Source: Microvirga puerhi (GTDB lineage Bacteria; Pseudomonadota; Alphaproteobacteria; Rhizobiales; Beijerinckiaceae). Taken from it: a DNA stretch of 64,000 nucleotides. Of this stretch, positions 16,625-25,860 are shown one piece after another (the stretch's first letter is position 1; every line of letters begins with the position of its first letter). A program made the translations under genes and the position numbers. Location of the stretch: contig NZ_JAIRBM010000014.1 in NCBI RefSeq assembly GCF_020089865.1, positions 1-64,000 on the forward strand, in the 5' to 3' direction. Under the pieces are notes generated by a model. The model saw only the letters and a program-made list of their open reading frames with translations, was not told the origin of the DNA and did no database searches.

Positions 16625-18319
16625 TTACTCATCCGAAGCCGTCAGGGCTGAGGCACTAGGAAAGTAAAGTGTCACCCTTGTTCCCTGTCCGAGCGCACTG
16701 TCGATTTTCGCTGTTCCGCCGAACTCTTTCGCGAGGGCATGCACCGCTGGCAGGCCCAGCCCAGTCCCGCGTCCCTTCTCCTTCGTCGTGAAGAACGGCT
16801 CGAACGCCCTGGCTGCGATGGCCGGCGGCATACCGGTTCCGGTGTCCATGACGGTGATCGCCACGAAGTGGCCCGTCATGTCGTCGACCCCATCTGCTAG
16901 TGACAGCAGAACGTTCCTGGTCTCTACCGTCACCCTGCCCCCACTTGACAGGGCGTGTTTCGCATTCACGGCGAGGTTGAGCAGCGCGACCTCCAACCGG
17001 TTCTTGTCGAGAAGGGCTGGCCAGAGATTGTCCTGCAGGCGCATCTCGACTGTGACGGTGGGTGCGAGTGCGTGCGACAGGATCGGCAGAAAGCCCTGGA
17101 TGACGCTGTTGACATCGAGCACGGTCGGGTCGAGCTGTTGTTTGTGAGCGAACGCCAGAAGCTGTCGTTGCAGCTTCGTCGCGCCTTCGCTCGCCTGTAG
17201 GCCCGCCGCCACCCTGGATTCGAGTCGCTCGTCAGCCTGTCTTCCCTTGAGTGCGTGCAGGTTGACAATGATTACCTGCAGAAAATTGCCGAAGTCGTGG
17301 GCTGTGGCACTCGTCAACGCGCCGATCGCCTCAAGCTTCTGGGCATGGACGAGGTCAGCCTGAATCCACTCCCGCTGCTGCGTCTCGGCGTTAAGCTGCA
17401 GCAACGCCTGCTGCTCGGCCTGCATTACATTGAGCGCGTAGCGAGTGATCACCAGAAGCAAACCCGCTGCGAGCAAGGTCGCCACCCCATAGAAGACGAG
17501 ATTGCGGTACCATGAGGCCAGAACTGTCGGGTATCCTACGCCGTAGACTATATAAAGCGGGTATTTTTCCAGCTTCTTGTAGGCGACGATGCCGAGGCTC
17601 CCGTCGAGTGGGGAAGGTCCATGATATACTCCCTGGCGATTTTTCCGCGCAGCACTCATCAGTGGGCTGTCGAGCGGCAGCGTAATCGGCTCAGCCCCGA
17701 GCGCGGGCTGGCGGGCCAGGAATTCACCATCGTCCCGAACGAGACCGACAAAGCGATCATCGGAGGGGATGAAGCTGCGCCAAAGGTTGAAGAAATACTC
17801 CGGAGGCATCGCGACGGCGATCACGCCGCGGAAGGACAGATCAGGTTCGGACAGGCGGCGACTGGAGTGAAAGGCGAGCTCGCCGCTTAGGCGCTCCTTG
17901 ACGACGCCATCAATATAGGTGGCTCCCAGCGTACTTCGCTGTGCGACGAAGTAGTCCTGGTCTGAGATGTTGGCCGCCAGCGAAGCCGAGGCTGGTGCCG
18001 CGGTGAGGCGGGGTCTGCCCCGCTCGTCGGCCAGGACGATATCGGAGACCTGCGGCAGCATCGCCTGCAACTGCAGCAAGTATTCATGGAGGCTTTTCTG
18101 GGAGGCGCTGATTTCATCCCAATCCTTGTCCGCGACGCGTTCGGCGATACTGTCAAGGATGAGTTCCTGGGCGTCAAAGACGGAGGAAGCATGTTCCTCG
18201 AGCGGGGCAACGGTTTGCAGAGCTTCGTGCTCCGCCCGTCGCATAGTCTGTTGGTAGTCATCGAACGCCGCGAGGCTGAACAGGATCAAGGGCACCAGGA
18301 TCGCGGCCCCAAATAACAC
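16625..18319 (-). CDS. Sensor histidine kinase with periplasmic Cache-type domain
   Basis: An inner-membrane two-component sensor of about 564 residues. One transmembrane helix lies at the start (LFGAAILVPLILFSLAAF), then a periplasmic domain of about 250 residues with a Cache-like pattern (ISDQDYFVAQRS; YKKLEKYPLYIVYGV), a second helix (YGVATLLAAGLLLVI) and the kinase. The phospho-acceptor histidine is in ATAHDFGNFLQVI. The ATP domain has NLAVNAKHAL, MDTGTGMPP, FEPFFTTK and GRGTGLGL. The GTG at 18319 puts the helix at the N-terminus; the frame stays open to 18559, so an earlier start is possible. No response regulator is adjacent. Confidence 0.8.
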   Translation of the reverse strand: MLFGAAILVPLILFSLAAFDDYQQTMRRAEHEALQTVAPLEEHASSVFDAQELILDSIAERVADKDWDEISASQKSLHEYLLQLQAMLPQVSDIVLADERGRPRLTAAPASASLAANISDQDYFVAQRSTLGATYIDGVVKERLSGELAFHSSRRLSEPDLSFRGVIAVAMPPEYFFNLWRSFIPSDDRFVGLVRDDGEFLARQPALGAEPITLPLDSPLMSAARKNRQGVYHGPSPLDGSLGIVAYKKLEKYPLYIVYGVGYPTVLASWYRNLVFYGVATLLAAGLLLVITRYALNVMQAEQQALLQLNAETQQREWIQADLVHAQKLEAIGALTSATAHDFGNFLQVIIVNLHALKGRQADERLESRVAAGLQASEGATKLQRQLLAFAHKQQLDPTVLDVNSVIQGFLPILSHALAPTVTVEMRLQDNLWPALLDKNRLEVALLNLAVNAKHALSSGGRVTVETRNVLLSLADGVDDMTGHFVAITVMDTGTGMPPAIAARAFEPFFTTKEKGRGTGLGLPAVHALAKEFGGTAKIDSALGQGTRVTLYFPSASALTASDE

Positions 18320-18559
18320 GTGCGCGCTCTTGGGTGGGTGACTGGCCGCTCGAACACCTGACTTCTGGACCTTGTATGATAGTGCTGGTAGCCCTCTTCC
18401 CCACGTGAAACAGCCATGAAGGAACTCGCCGATCTTCAGGCGAATTTGGCAGAATTGTAAGCGTCGCAAGCGGGGCCGATGCATTGCTGGAGCACAGACG
18501 TAAGGCGATGGCACCCTCCCTTCACAGACAGGTGCAATGTGAGCCGGCCAAGCGGTCAT

Positions 18560-19135
18560 GCAAGGGCCCCCAACAAATCTTGCTTGTTCAACAGGAAATT
18601 ACGCATTGGGCCCAACACGGGCAATCAGAATGTATCGTGGCAAACTGACGTCAGAGAAATTATGGACAAACATTGCGAAATAAAGCATTTATTCTTTGAC
18701 GGGTGCACTGATCTAAGTCGGTTGGAGTAACGAACGCTCCAAGACTTAGCAGTGCTAGGTCGTACATGTTCGGCCTGAACGGGTGAATGAATAGCAATCG
18801 GTGCCCTCACAGCCCAGCAGCGTGCTCCTGGCACAACGCAGATCTTGCGCGTCAATCAGGCAGAGCCTGTCTGTGTACTACGGATCACCGGCGTGCCACG
18901 ACAATGCAGGATATTCTTCCCGCCTCGGGCCTAGCTGCCGACCTACGATTGATTCCCGGCGCCGCTCGCCACATGTGGCAGGCCTTCGTGGATTGGGCGG
19001 ACGAGTTTGATAGTCAATCAGCCTTAATCAATCGCCACAATGGGCTCAAACTCAGCCAGGCCATGGCTGCTTGGCTGCGCCTCTGGCGGGAGTGACTGGG
19101 AGCATATGGAACGGGGGCGACAATAGGAGAGCAAG
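18560..19135. other. Gene-poor stretch with one possible small reading frame
   Basis: Between the histidine kinase and the DUF1259 gene. Only one weak candidate gene was seen (18904-19095). No IS end, RNA gene or clear terminator was recognised. Confidence 0.4.
18904..19095 (+). CDS. Possible small protein of unknown function
   Basis: A 63-residue reading frame from an ATG, starting MQDILPASGLAADLRLIPG and ending in a tryptophan-rich amphipathic tail (MAAWLRLWRE). The ribosome-binding site is weak and no family is recognised. Composition is compatible with a real helical peptide, but it may be chance. Confidence 0.2.
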   Translation: MQDILPASGLAADLRLIPGAARHMWQAFVDWADEFDSQSALINRHNGLKLSQAMAAWLRLWRE

Positions 19136-20044
19136 GTGCGAATCCTAACCACCGTTACAGTACTTGGCCTTGTCGTCAGCACACCCGCCCTCGACGCCGA
19201 CGGGTGGCAGCAGCAGATTGCCAGCGGTCTCGGCAAGCAGGGCACCGAGATGCCGAAAGGGGTCTACCGGGTCGGCTTGCCCCGGACGGACCTCAAGGTC
19301 GTCCTCGACGGTGTCGAAATCAAACCAGCCTTGGCCCTCGGCTCCTGGCTCGCATTCAAGCCGATGGGCAACGAGGTCATGGTGATGGGCGATCTCGTCA
19401 TGACGCAGGAGGAAATCGCCCCGGTGCTGACCCGCCTCGAGCAGGGCGGCATGGAGATCACGGCGCTCCACAACCATCTCCTGCGCGCCTCACCCGCGAC
19501 GATGTACATGCACGTCCACGGCCATGGTGACCCCACGACGCTCGCGGCGACCCTGCGGGAAGCGCTCACCGTTAGCAAGACGCCGTTCGGCGCCGAGACT
19601 GCCGCCGTCTCGCCGCAGGCGACGACCACCGCCTCCACCAATCAGAAACCAGACCTCGACACGGCCGCCCTCGATCAGACCCTCGGGCACAAGGGCAAGG
19701 TCAATGGCGGTGTCTATCAGATGAGCGTGGCCAGGGCCGAGGCCGTCAGGGACGATGGCATGGAGGTGCTTGCTGCGATGGGCTCGGCGATTGCCATCAA
19801 CATCCAGCCGACGACAACCGGCATGGCGGCGACCTCGGGTGACTTCGTGCTCACCGCCGACGAGGTGAACCCGGTCATCAAGGCCCTACAATCGAACGGG
19901 ATCGAGGTGACGGCCCTCCATAACCACATGCTCAAGGACGAGCCGCGTCTGTTCTTCATGCACTTCTGGGCCAATGATGACACCGAGAAACTCGCCAAGG
20001 GACTGCGTGCAGCTCTCGATCAGGTGAAGTCCGCGAAGGACTAG
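19136..20044 (+). CDS. Exported DUF1259 (LppY/LpqO-like) protein with two repeats
   Basis: A 302-residue protein with an N-terminal secretion signal (ILTTVTVLGLVVSTPAL) and two DUF1259 copies, about residues 25-145 and 175-300. Each copy contains the conserved ALHNH motif (EITALHNHLL and EVTALHNHML) followed by a histidine-containing MYMHVHGHGD or LFFMHFWANDD segment. These paired histidines suggest metal binding, but the function is unknown. Start is a GTG with AGGAGAG upstream. The beta-propeller gene follows 9 bases after the stop, so the two form an operon with the MFS gene. Confidence 0.75.
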   Translation: MRILTTVTVLGLVVSTPALDADGWQQQIASGLGKQGTEMPKGVYRVGLPRTDLKVVLDGVEIKPALALGSWLAFKPMGNEVMVMGDLVMTQEEIAPVLTRLEQGGMEITALHNHLLRASPATMYMHVHGHGDPTTLAATLREALTVSKTPFGAETAAVSPQATTTASTNQKPDLDTAALDQTLGHKGKVNGGVYQMSVARAEAVRDDGMEVLAAMGSAIAINIQPTTTGMAATSGDFVLTADEVNPVIKALQSNGIEVTALHNHMLKDEPRLFFMHFWANDDTEKLAKGLRAALDQVKSAKD

Positions 20045-20053
20045 GAGGGACTT

Positions 20054-21058
20054 ATGGGAAGGCGTTTCCTGCCAGCGGTGAGCCTCCTCGCAGGGGCTGC
20101 CCTGTCGGCGGCTGGCGCGCCAGCCTCGGTCGCAGGCGGGGCCGGGATCCTCGAACTCGAGACGAAGATCCCGCTCGGCGACGTCAAGGGCCGGATCGAC
20201 CACATGGCGATCGATCTCGCCCGGCAGCGCCTGTTCGTGGCGGAGCTCAGCAACGACAGCGTCGGGATTGTCGATCTGGGCGCCTCGAAAGTATCGGGTC
20301 GGATTCGAGGCCTCAAGGAGCCGCAGGGTCTCGGTTATGTTCCTTGGACCGACACTCTCTATGTTGCCAACGCGGGGGATGGATCGATGCGGCTGTTCCA
20401 TGGACAGGATCTCAAGGAGGCAGGCCGGATCGAACTCGGCGATGACGCGGACAACATCCGCGTCATCGCCTGCAACCGGGTGATTGTCGGTTACGGCGAA
20501 GGGGCCTTGGCCATCTTCGACGCCACGGAAAACCGAAAGACCACCGAGATTGGCCTGCATGGACATCCCGAGAGCTTCCGGATCGAAAGCAATGGCAGCC
20601 GGATCTTCGCGAACGTTCCCGATGCGCATGCGATCGAGGTGGCTGATCGCCAGAGCGGCAAGGTGATCGCCAAGTGGCCGACTGGGGCCTCGAGGGCGAA
20701 TTTCCCGATGGCTCTCGATGAGGCCTCCGAGCAGGTCCTCGTGGTGTTCCGAAATCCGCCGACGCTGACCGCATTTTCGATGCACGACGGAGCGCTGGTT
20801 GCAAGCACTGGAACATGCAGGGATGCCGACGATGTCTTCGTGGATGCGAAGCGGCACCGGGTCTACGTGAGCTGTGGCGAAGGCTTTCTCGACGTGTTCG
20901 AACAGGATGCTGGCACGTTCCGCCGAAGGGCTCGCATCGCGACCGCTCCCGGAGCGCGAACAGCGCTGTTCGTCCCCGAACTCGACCGGCTGTTCCTCGC
21001 CGCGCGCGCGAACGGTCACGAGCAGGCGGCGATCTGGGTCTACAGGCCGGATCCCTGA
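20054..21058 (+). CDS. Exported YncE-like beta-propeller protein
   Basis: A 334-residue protein with a signal peptide (FLPAVSLLAGAALSAAGAPA) and repeated blades of YVTN/YncE type, such as RLFVAELSNDSVGIVDLGA, DTLYVANAGDGSMRLF and RIFANVPDAHAIEVADRQS. Such propellers usually act as periplasmic binding or scaffold modules, or occasionally as lactonases; no catalytic residues can be assigned. It is in an operon with the DUF1259 protein and the following transporter. Confidence 0.75.
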   Translation: MGRRFLPAVSLLAGAALSAAGAPASVAGGAGILELETKIPLGDVKGRIDHMAIDLARQRLFVAELSNDSVGIVDLGASKVSGRIRGLKEPQGLGYVPWTDTLYVANAGDGSMRLFHGQDLKEAGRIELGDDADNIRVIACNRVIVGYGEGALAIFDATENRKTTEIGLHGHPESFRIESNGSRIFANVPDAHAIEVADRQSGKVIAKWPTGASRANFPMALDEASEQVLVVFRNPPTLTAFSMHDGALVASTGTCRDADDVFVDAKRHRVYVSCGEGFLDVFEQDAGTFRRRARIATAPGARTALFVPELDRLFLAARANGHEQAAIWVYRPDP

Positions 21059-21072
21059 GAGGTCAGGAGCGC

Positions 21073-22326
21073 ATGACCAGCGTTGCCCAAGGCACGGAGC
21101 ACCGCGACAGGGCCAATGGAGCTCACGCCGACGGGCATTTCTCCCAGGACGTCAGGCGGGTTCTCATCGCGCGGTCCCTGCGTGCCTTCGGAGACGGCTA
21201 CGTGGCGATCCTGCTGCCGGTGCATCTCTCGCGCCTCGGCTACGATGCCTTCGGTGTCGGCCTCGTCTCGACCGCCTCCTTGATCGGCTCGGCCCTGCTG
21301 ACGCTCGCCCTCGGGCTGGTCGCGTACCGGATTCCGCGGCGTCCGGTTCTGCTCGCTGCGGGACTCCTGATGGCAGCGACCGGGTTGGGGTTCGCCGGCG
21401 TCGACACTTTCTGGCCGTTGCTCGTGATCGCCTTCGTGGGAACCCTCAACCCGTCCGGCGGCGACGTCAGCGTGTTCCTGCCCCTTGAGCATACTGTCCT
21501 CTCCCATATCGTCGTCGACGAGGACCGAACAGCGGCATTTGCCCGCTACAGCTTCGTCGGCGCCTTCTTCGGCGCCGTTGGAGCGCTCTGCGTCGGCGCG
21601 CTCGACTGGCTGGCGCCGGTCGTCGCGCCAGGAACGACAACAGCCCTTCTGTTCGGCCTCTATGGTGCCCTGGGATTGATCACGTTCCTGCTCTACCGGC
21701 ATCTGTCGCCGCGGGTGGAGGCGGGTGCGGACAGTCCACCTGCACCGCTCGGTCCGTCGCGCGGGATCGTGTATCGGCTGGCCGCCCTGTTCTCGGTCGA
21801 TGCATTTGGCGGAGGGCTTGTCATCAATGCGTTGCTCACGATCTGGCTCAGCGAGCGGTTCGGCATCGGCATCGCCACCATCGGGGCGATCTTCTTCGTG
21901 ACCAGCCTGTGCTCGGCGGCCTCGTATTTCGCGGCGGTGCCGCTGGCCAAGCGGTTCGGGCTGATCAACACGATGGTGTTCACCCATCTGCCGTCAAGCC
22001 TCTTCCTGATCCTGACCGCCTTCGCACCGACGGTCTGGATCGCGTTCGGGCTGCTGATCCTGCGGAGCCTGCTGTCCCAGATGGATGTGCCGACTCGCTC
22101 CTCGTATGTCATGGCGGTGGTCAGGCCGGATGAGAGACCCGCCGCAGCCAGCGTCACGGCGGTGCCTCGCAGCCTCGCTTCGGCAGTCGCGCCGCTCCTG
22201 TCGGGATGGCTGCTGACAGTGTCGCCGTTCGGCTGGCCACTCGTCCTCGCAGGTACCCTGAAGGCGGCTTACGACCTGACGCTGCTGCGGCAGTTCTCGG
22301 CCATCAAGCCGCCAGAGGAACGCTAA
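21073..22326 (+). CDS. Major facilitator superfamily transporter
   Basis: A 417-residue, 12-helix inner-membrane transporter. The first helix pair contains RSLRAFGDGYVAILLPVHLS, and a second six-helix bundle starts near residue 230 after a central loop. ATG at 21073 is preceded by CAGGAG and lies 14 bases after the propeller stop. Substrate is not evident. It is convergent with the nickel/cobalt exporter gene, four bases apart. Confidence 0.8.
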   Translation: MTSVAQGTEHRDRANGAHADGHFSQDVRRVLIARSLRAFGDGYVAILLPVHLSRLGYDAFGVGLVSTASLIGSALLTLALGLVAYRIPRRPVLLAAGLLMAATGLGFAGVDTFWPLLVIAFVGTLNPSGGDVSVFLPLEHTVLSHIVVDEDRTAAFARYSFVGAFFGAVGALCVGALDWLAPVVAPGTTTALLFGLYGALGLITFLLYRHLSPRVEAGADSPPAPLGPSRGIVYRLAALFSVDAFGGGLVINALLTIWLSERFGIGIATIGAIFFVTSLCSAASYFAAVPLAKRFGLINTMVFTHLPSSLFLILTAFAPTVWIAFGLLILRSLLSQMDVPTRSSYVMAVVRPDERPAAASVTAVPRSLASAVAPLLSGWLLTVSPFGWPLVLAGTLKAAYDLTLLRQFSAIKPPEER

Positions 22327-22330
22327 CGTT

Positions 22331-23461
22331 CTACGACAGGGGCGTTGCCGGGGCGGCAAGGTCGATGAAGCCCTGCACCAGCATGACCGCGCCGAGAACG
22401 CCAACGAGACCGGCGGACGCCAGCGGCAGGCGCCGCAGCAGATTGTCCGAAAAGTTTATCCGCTTCGAGGCATGCTGTACGCCCCAGGCGGCCGCGACGC
22501 CGATGGAAACCATGGTGATCGCCAGCCCCAGGCTGAAGGCAGCAACCGTCGCCGCTCCAAGCGTGACCTGGCCGAGCTGGAGGCAGATCAATAGCACGGT
22601 GATCGAGGCCGGACAGGGGATCAACCCACCGGTGATGCCGAACAGCGCGATCTGAGCCGTGGTGACGTTGCCACCGTTGGCCGCAAGCTGGCGCGCGATC
22701 TGCTCGGCGTGCTCGCGCTCGTGCGCGTCCTCGTCATGCCCGACATGATCGTGATTGTGCCCGTGATCGTGCTCGGCGAAGGCGACCTTGTAGGTGTGGG
22801 CATGGTCGCCGTGCGCCAGACGCAGCCGGGCGGTGAACGCGTGCGGCTCCGGGATTTCCCCGGCGGATTCGAGATAGCCGTCCCGCTCGACAAACCGAAA
22901 CCGCTCCCCCGAGCCGTCCTCGCGCTCGGTCGCGACCGTCACGTCCTCGGCCCTCCACGCGTTGCCGCTGATCGTGCGCAGACGCCAGCGGGGCAGTGTG
23001 TCGTCCTCGAAGATCGCCAGTTCCACGACACCGTGTCCGGTGTCGATGGTGCGAACCTCGTCGTGATGATGGTCACCATGATAATGGTGATGATGACCAT
23101 GATGCCATCGGAACCAGCCGAGGCTCTGGCCGGTGCGCCAGAACATCCAGGAGGCGATGCCGAGGATAATCAGACCGGACGCGATCAGCAGCCAGGCCTC
23201 GAAATGCGTGGTCAGGATCTCGCGCCCGAGCGATAGGCCAAGCATCGCGACGATCCAGACCACGAGCGAATGCGAGAGGGCGGCGCTGACACCGAGGAGA
23301 ATTGCCTGTCCGATGGTGCCGCGGATCGCCACGATGTAGGCGGCCATCATGGTCTTCGAGTGGCCAGGCTCCAGGCCATGCAGGACACCGAGCAGGACGG
23401 CAAAGGGCAGATACAGCCAGCCGTTGCCGCCGGACTGAAGGAGTTGAGCAATATCGGGCAT
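22331..23461 (-). CDS. rcnA: Nickel/cobalt efflux protein, RcnA/NicO family
   Basis: A 376-residue membrane protein that exports Ni(II)/Co(II). It has the family motif HGLEPGHSKTMMAAYIVAIR in the first helical region and the second signature FGITGGLIPCPASITVLL. The central loop is extremely histidine-rich (WHHGHHHHYHGDHHHDE and EHDHGHNHDHVGHDEDAHER), as expected for metal capture. The loop also holds about 90 residues that look like a small beta domain (ELAIFEDDTLPRWRLRTI). Its repressor lies upstream on the same strand. Confidence 0.88.
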   Translation of the reverse strand: MPDIAQLLQSGGNGWLYLPFAVLLGVLHGLEPGHSKTMMAAYIVAIRGTIGQAILLGVSAALSHSLVVWIVAMLGLSLGREILTTHFEAWLLIASGLIILGIASWMFWRTGQSLGWFRWHHGHHHHYHGDHHHDEVRTIDTGHGVVELAIFEDDTLPRWRLRTISGNAWRAEDVTVATEREDGSGERFRFVERDGYLESAGEIPEPHAFTARLRLAHGDHAHTYKVAFAEHDHGHNHDHVGHDEDAHEREHAEQIARQLAANGGNVTTAQIALFGITGGLIPCPASITVLLICLQLGQVTLGAATVAAFSLGLAITMVSIGVAAAWGVQHASKRINFSDNLLRRLPLASAGLVGVLGAVMLVQGFIDLAAPATPLS

Positions 23462-23516
23462 TGGTGTTCCAGCAATGTCTCGCGGCTGCGATCATTGTCG
23501 AGCCGCCGGGGATCGG

Positions 23517-23795
23517 TCACTTCAGGTAGGTGCGGACTACCTCAATGAGCTCGGCCGCGCCCTTGGCGCGCTCTGGATCCGGCTCGTGCGCCGGATCAAC
23601 GACGTGGTTACGGATATGGTCCTCCATCAACTCGACCGTCAGCCCGTTCACGGCCCCGCGCACGGAGGCCACCAGCATCAGCACGTCAGCGCAGCCGAGC
23701 TCGGCCTCCAACGCCCGCTCGATCGCCTCGACCTGGCCCTTGATCCGGCGGACCCGGGCCAGAAGCTTCGTCTTTTCCTTGACCGTGTGAGACAT
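23517..23795 (-). CDS. Metal-responsive repressor, RcnR/CsoR family
   Basis: A 92-residue all-helical DUF156 repressor. It shows the RVRRIKGQVEAIERALE DNA-binding helix, GCADVLMLVASVRGAVNGL with the conserved metal-binding cysteine, and EDHIRNHVVDP with the histidine used by RcnR-type Ni/Co sensors. It probably represses the downstream exporter and itself, releasing DNA when Ni or Co binds. A G-tract operator lies just upstream at 23825-23836. Confidence 0.88.
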   Translation of the reverse strand: MSHTVKEKTKLLARVRRIKGQVEAIERALEAELGCADVLMLVASVRGAVNGLTVELMEDHIRNHVVDPAHEPDPERAKGAAELIEVVRTYLK

Positions 23796-23824
23796 GCGGC
23801 CTCCTTGTTGATGGCTTGCATCAT

Positions 23825-23836
23825 ATAGGGGGGTAT
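23825..23836. promoter_or_regulatory. Candidate RcnR-type operator (ATAGGGGGGTAT)
   Basis: A run of six G flanked by the inverted ATA/TAT, the architecture of RcnR/DmeR operator half-sites. It lies 30 bases upstream of the repressor start, between that gene and the divergent DUF1289 gene. Assignment is by resemblance. Confidence 0.6.
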
Positions 23837-23855
23837 CCTATTTACGTCGAGCGCA

Positions 23856-24131
23856 ATGTTTACCGCAGACCAAGACGAGACCGTGAAGAAAGACAATCCC
23901 TGCATTTCCATATGCGAGTTCGACGCGCGGACCGGCTGGTGCCTCAGTTGCGGACAGACGATCCCCGAGAGCCGGGAATGGCGGAAGCTGACGCCCTATC
24001 GACGCAGGGCTCTCCTGCGGGAGCTGCCCCGGCGCGTGAAACAGGTTCGGACAGAGAGCCGGCGACCGTCGCCGACGGACGGAAGGCGCCGGAACATTCT
24101 CCCGCTCCCGCCATCACCACCGGCAGCCTAA
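23856..24131 (+). CDS. DUF1289 small cysteine-motif protein
   Basis: A 91-residue protein with the DUF1289 pattern: NPCISICEFDARTGWCLSCG gives four cysteines (CxxxC...CxxC), likely binding a metal or iron-sulfur cluster. The following EWRKLTPYRRRALLRELPRR is the conserved W...R helix. The last 25 residues are proline/arginine-rich and variable. Role unknown. It is divergent from the nickel repressor, so the shared region might influence both. Confidence 0.7.
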   Translation: MFTADQDETVKKDNPCISICEFDARTGWCLSCGQTIPESREWRKLTPYRRRALLRELPRRVKQVRTESRRPSPTDGRRRNILPLPPSPPAA

Positions 24132-24183
24132 GACGCTGGCCCTGCGAACAGCGTGGATTTGGAGTAGGTCGAGCACCTCTACT

Positions 24184-25860
24184 CTATTGCGAGAAACCAC
24201 CAACAATGTGCTGGGCAGCTTCATGTCCGCGCTCTGCGGCAGCTTCCAGCCAGCGCAATGCCGTAACGTGGTCCGAAGCGACGTCGAAGCCGCCTTTCCA
24301 CATCATACCGAGCGCAAACATGGCGCCGACGTGGCCCTTCGCTGCAGCCCTTTCGAACAGATCCAGTGCAGCACTATGATCCTTGGGACCGCCGCGTCCG
24401 TTCACCATCATCTCCGCCAGTGCAGCTTCTGCGTCGGTCATGCCGGCGGCAGCCGCGCGCGCGATCCAGGCACGGCCTGCCTTGGGATCCGCCTCGATTC
24501 CGCGTCCTTCTGCAAGCGTCCGGCCATACCAATATTGCGCGATAACTATCTCACACGCCGCATGGCGCAGCCATTGGACGGCCAATCGCTCGTCGCGGTC
24601 CATGCCGATGCCTTCCAGCAGGCAGATGCCCAAATGGGAGGCCGCCACCAGATTTCCCGACGAGGCCGCCTGGTCGAGCGAGTCACGCGCCCATGCGAGT
24701 TCTTCAGGCCGGCTCGCCTCATCGTTTAACAGCAGGTTTGCAAGATCTATCTGTGCCGGCTGGTCACCTGCCTCGGCGGCAAGACGAAGCCAGTTCATCG
24801 CCTCTCTCGGATCGCGGCCCACGCCGGTTCCCAGCAGATAAAGCAGGCCGAGCATTCGGGCTGCCTCTGTATGACCGGCCTCCGCCGCACGCCGATACCA
24901 GATCGCGGCCTCCGCATGGTTCGGGGGAAGCGCACCGGCTTCGGCGTAGATGTCGCCGATCAACGCAGCCGCATCTGGATCGCCAGCCAGTGCAGCCCGG
25001 CGAAGCCATGATTCGCCCTCGATCCGGTCGGGCTCTACGCCCACACCCCACATCAGCGCGCGTCCCCAGCTCGTCTGAGCGGACCGGTTGCCCATCATGG
25101 CTGCCCGCCTGTAGAGCTGCACGGCCGCCGCTTGGTCCCGTTCGCCCCCCGCTCCTCGTTCGGTAAGTACGCCAAGCAGGTAAATTGCAGGGGAAAGGCC
25201 AGCCTGCGCTGCGAGGCGGACATATTCGGCCATCCGAGCCTGATCGCCTACACTTTCCGCTGACTGCGCGAGCGACAACGCGTAGCCGTAGGCACCCTGC
25301 GGACAGCCGGCTTCAGCGGAACGCTTGTACCAGTATCGTGCCTCACCGAGATTGCGCATGGAGTCAGGACCTGAAGTTAGAACGTAGCCCAGCAATGCCT
25401 GCCCATCAACGGATCCGTGTTCGGCCGCACGACGCGCCCATTTCTCCGCCGCCCCGAAGTCCGCTTGAGAGGACGCATCCGATAAGAAGGGGTCAGTCAG
25501 TGAGGACTTCTCGCCTTCGGGACGTGCAACGCCGTCGACATATAGTGCCGCAAGGATCCATTCGGCTTCAGCATGCCCCTGCACTGCCGCACGTTCGATC
25601 CAGCGGAAGCCATCGCTGCGGCTGACCGGAACTCCTGAGCCATTCAAGTAGCATCGCCCGACCTGGTATTCAGCCTCCGCGATACCCGCAAGCGCCGCGC
25701 GAGCGAAGAGCACGAACGCCCTGCTCGCCTGTCCCTGTACCATCAGCCTCGTCGCGCGACGAAGCGCCATCGATGGCCACAACCTGCCGACCACACGATC
25801 AAGCAGCCGTGATTGTTTGGCGCCCCTGTTATTCTCTCTCAGAGCACCGGCAGGGGTCAC
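24184..25860 (-). CDS. Sel1-like repeat protein of the type I secretion operon
   Basis: A 558-residue protein made almost entirely of about twelve Sel1 repeats from residue 60 onward. Each is about 36 residues with the AEAEYQVGRCYLNGSGV or AARMLGLLYLLGTGVGRD pattern and a following W(Y/L)RRAAEAG helix. Sel1 arrays form superhelical protein-binding scaffolds. There is no obvious signal peptide. The ATG overlaps the stop of the HlyD gene by four bases, so it is co-translated with the exporter. A role in cargo recognition or assembly of the secretion machine is inferred. Confidence 0.8.
   Translation of the reverse strand: MTPAGALRENNRGAKQSRLLDRVVGRLWPSMALRRATRLMVQGQASRAFVLFARAALAGIAEAEYQVGRCYLNGSGVPVSRSDGFRWIERAAVQGHAEAEWILAALYVDGVARPEGEKSSLTDPFLSDASSQADFGAAEKWARRAAEHGSVDGQALLGYVLTSGPDSMRNLGEARYWYKRSAEAGCPQGAYGYALSLAQSAESVGDQARMAEYVRLAAQAGLSPAIYLLGVLTERGAGGERDQAAAVQLYRRAAMMGNRSAQTSWGRALMWGVGVEPDRIEGESWLRRAALAGDPDAAALIGDIYAEAGALPPNHAEAAIWYRRAAEAGHTEAARMLGLLYLLGTGVGRDPREAMNWLRLAAEAGDQPAQIDLANLLLNDEASRPEELAWARDSLDQAASSGNLVAASHLGICLLEGIGMDRDERLAVQWLRHAACEIVIAQYWYGRTLAEGRGIEADPKAGRAWIARAAAAGMTDAEAALAEMMVNGRGGPKDHSAALDLFERAAAKGHVGAMFALGMMWKGGFDVASDHVTALRWLEAAAERGHEAAQHIVGGFSQ

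Noticed and set aside
19886-21019. A 377-codon minus-strand frame opposite the beta-propeller gene
   Set aside because: The plus strand encodes a signal peptide and repeated propeller blades; the minus frame is a shadow.
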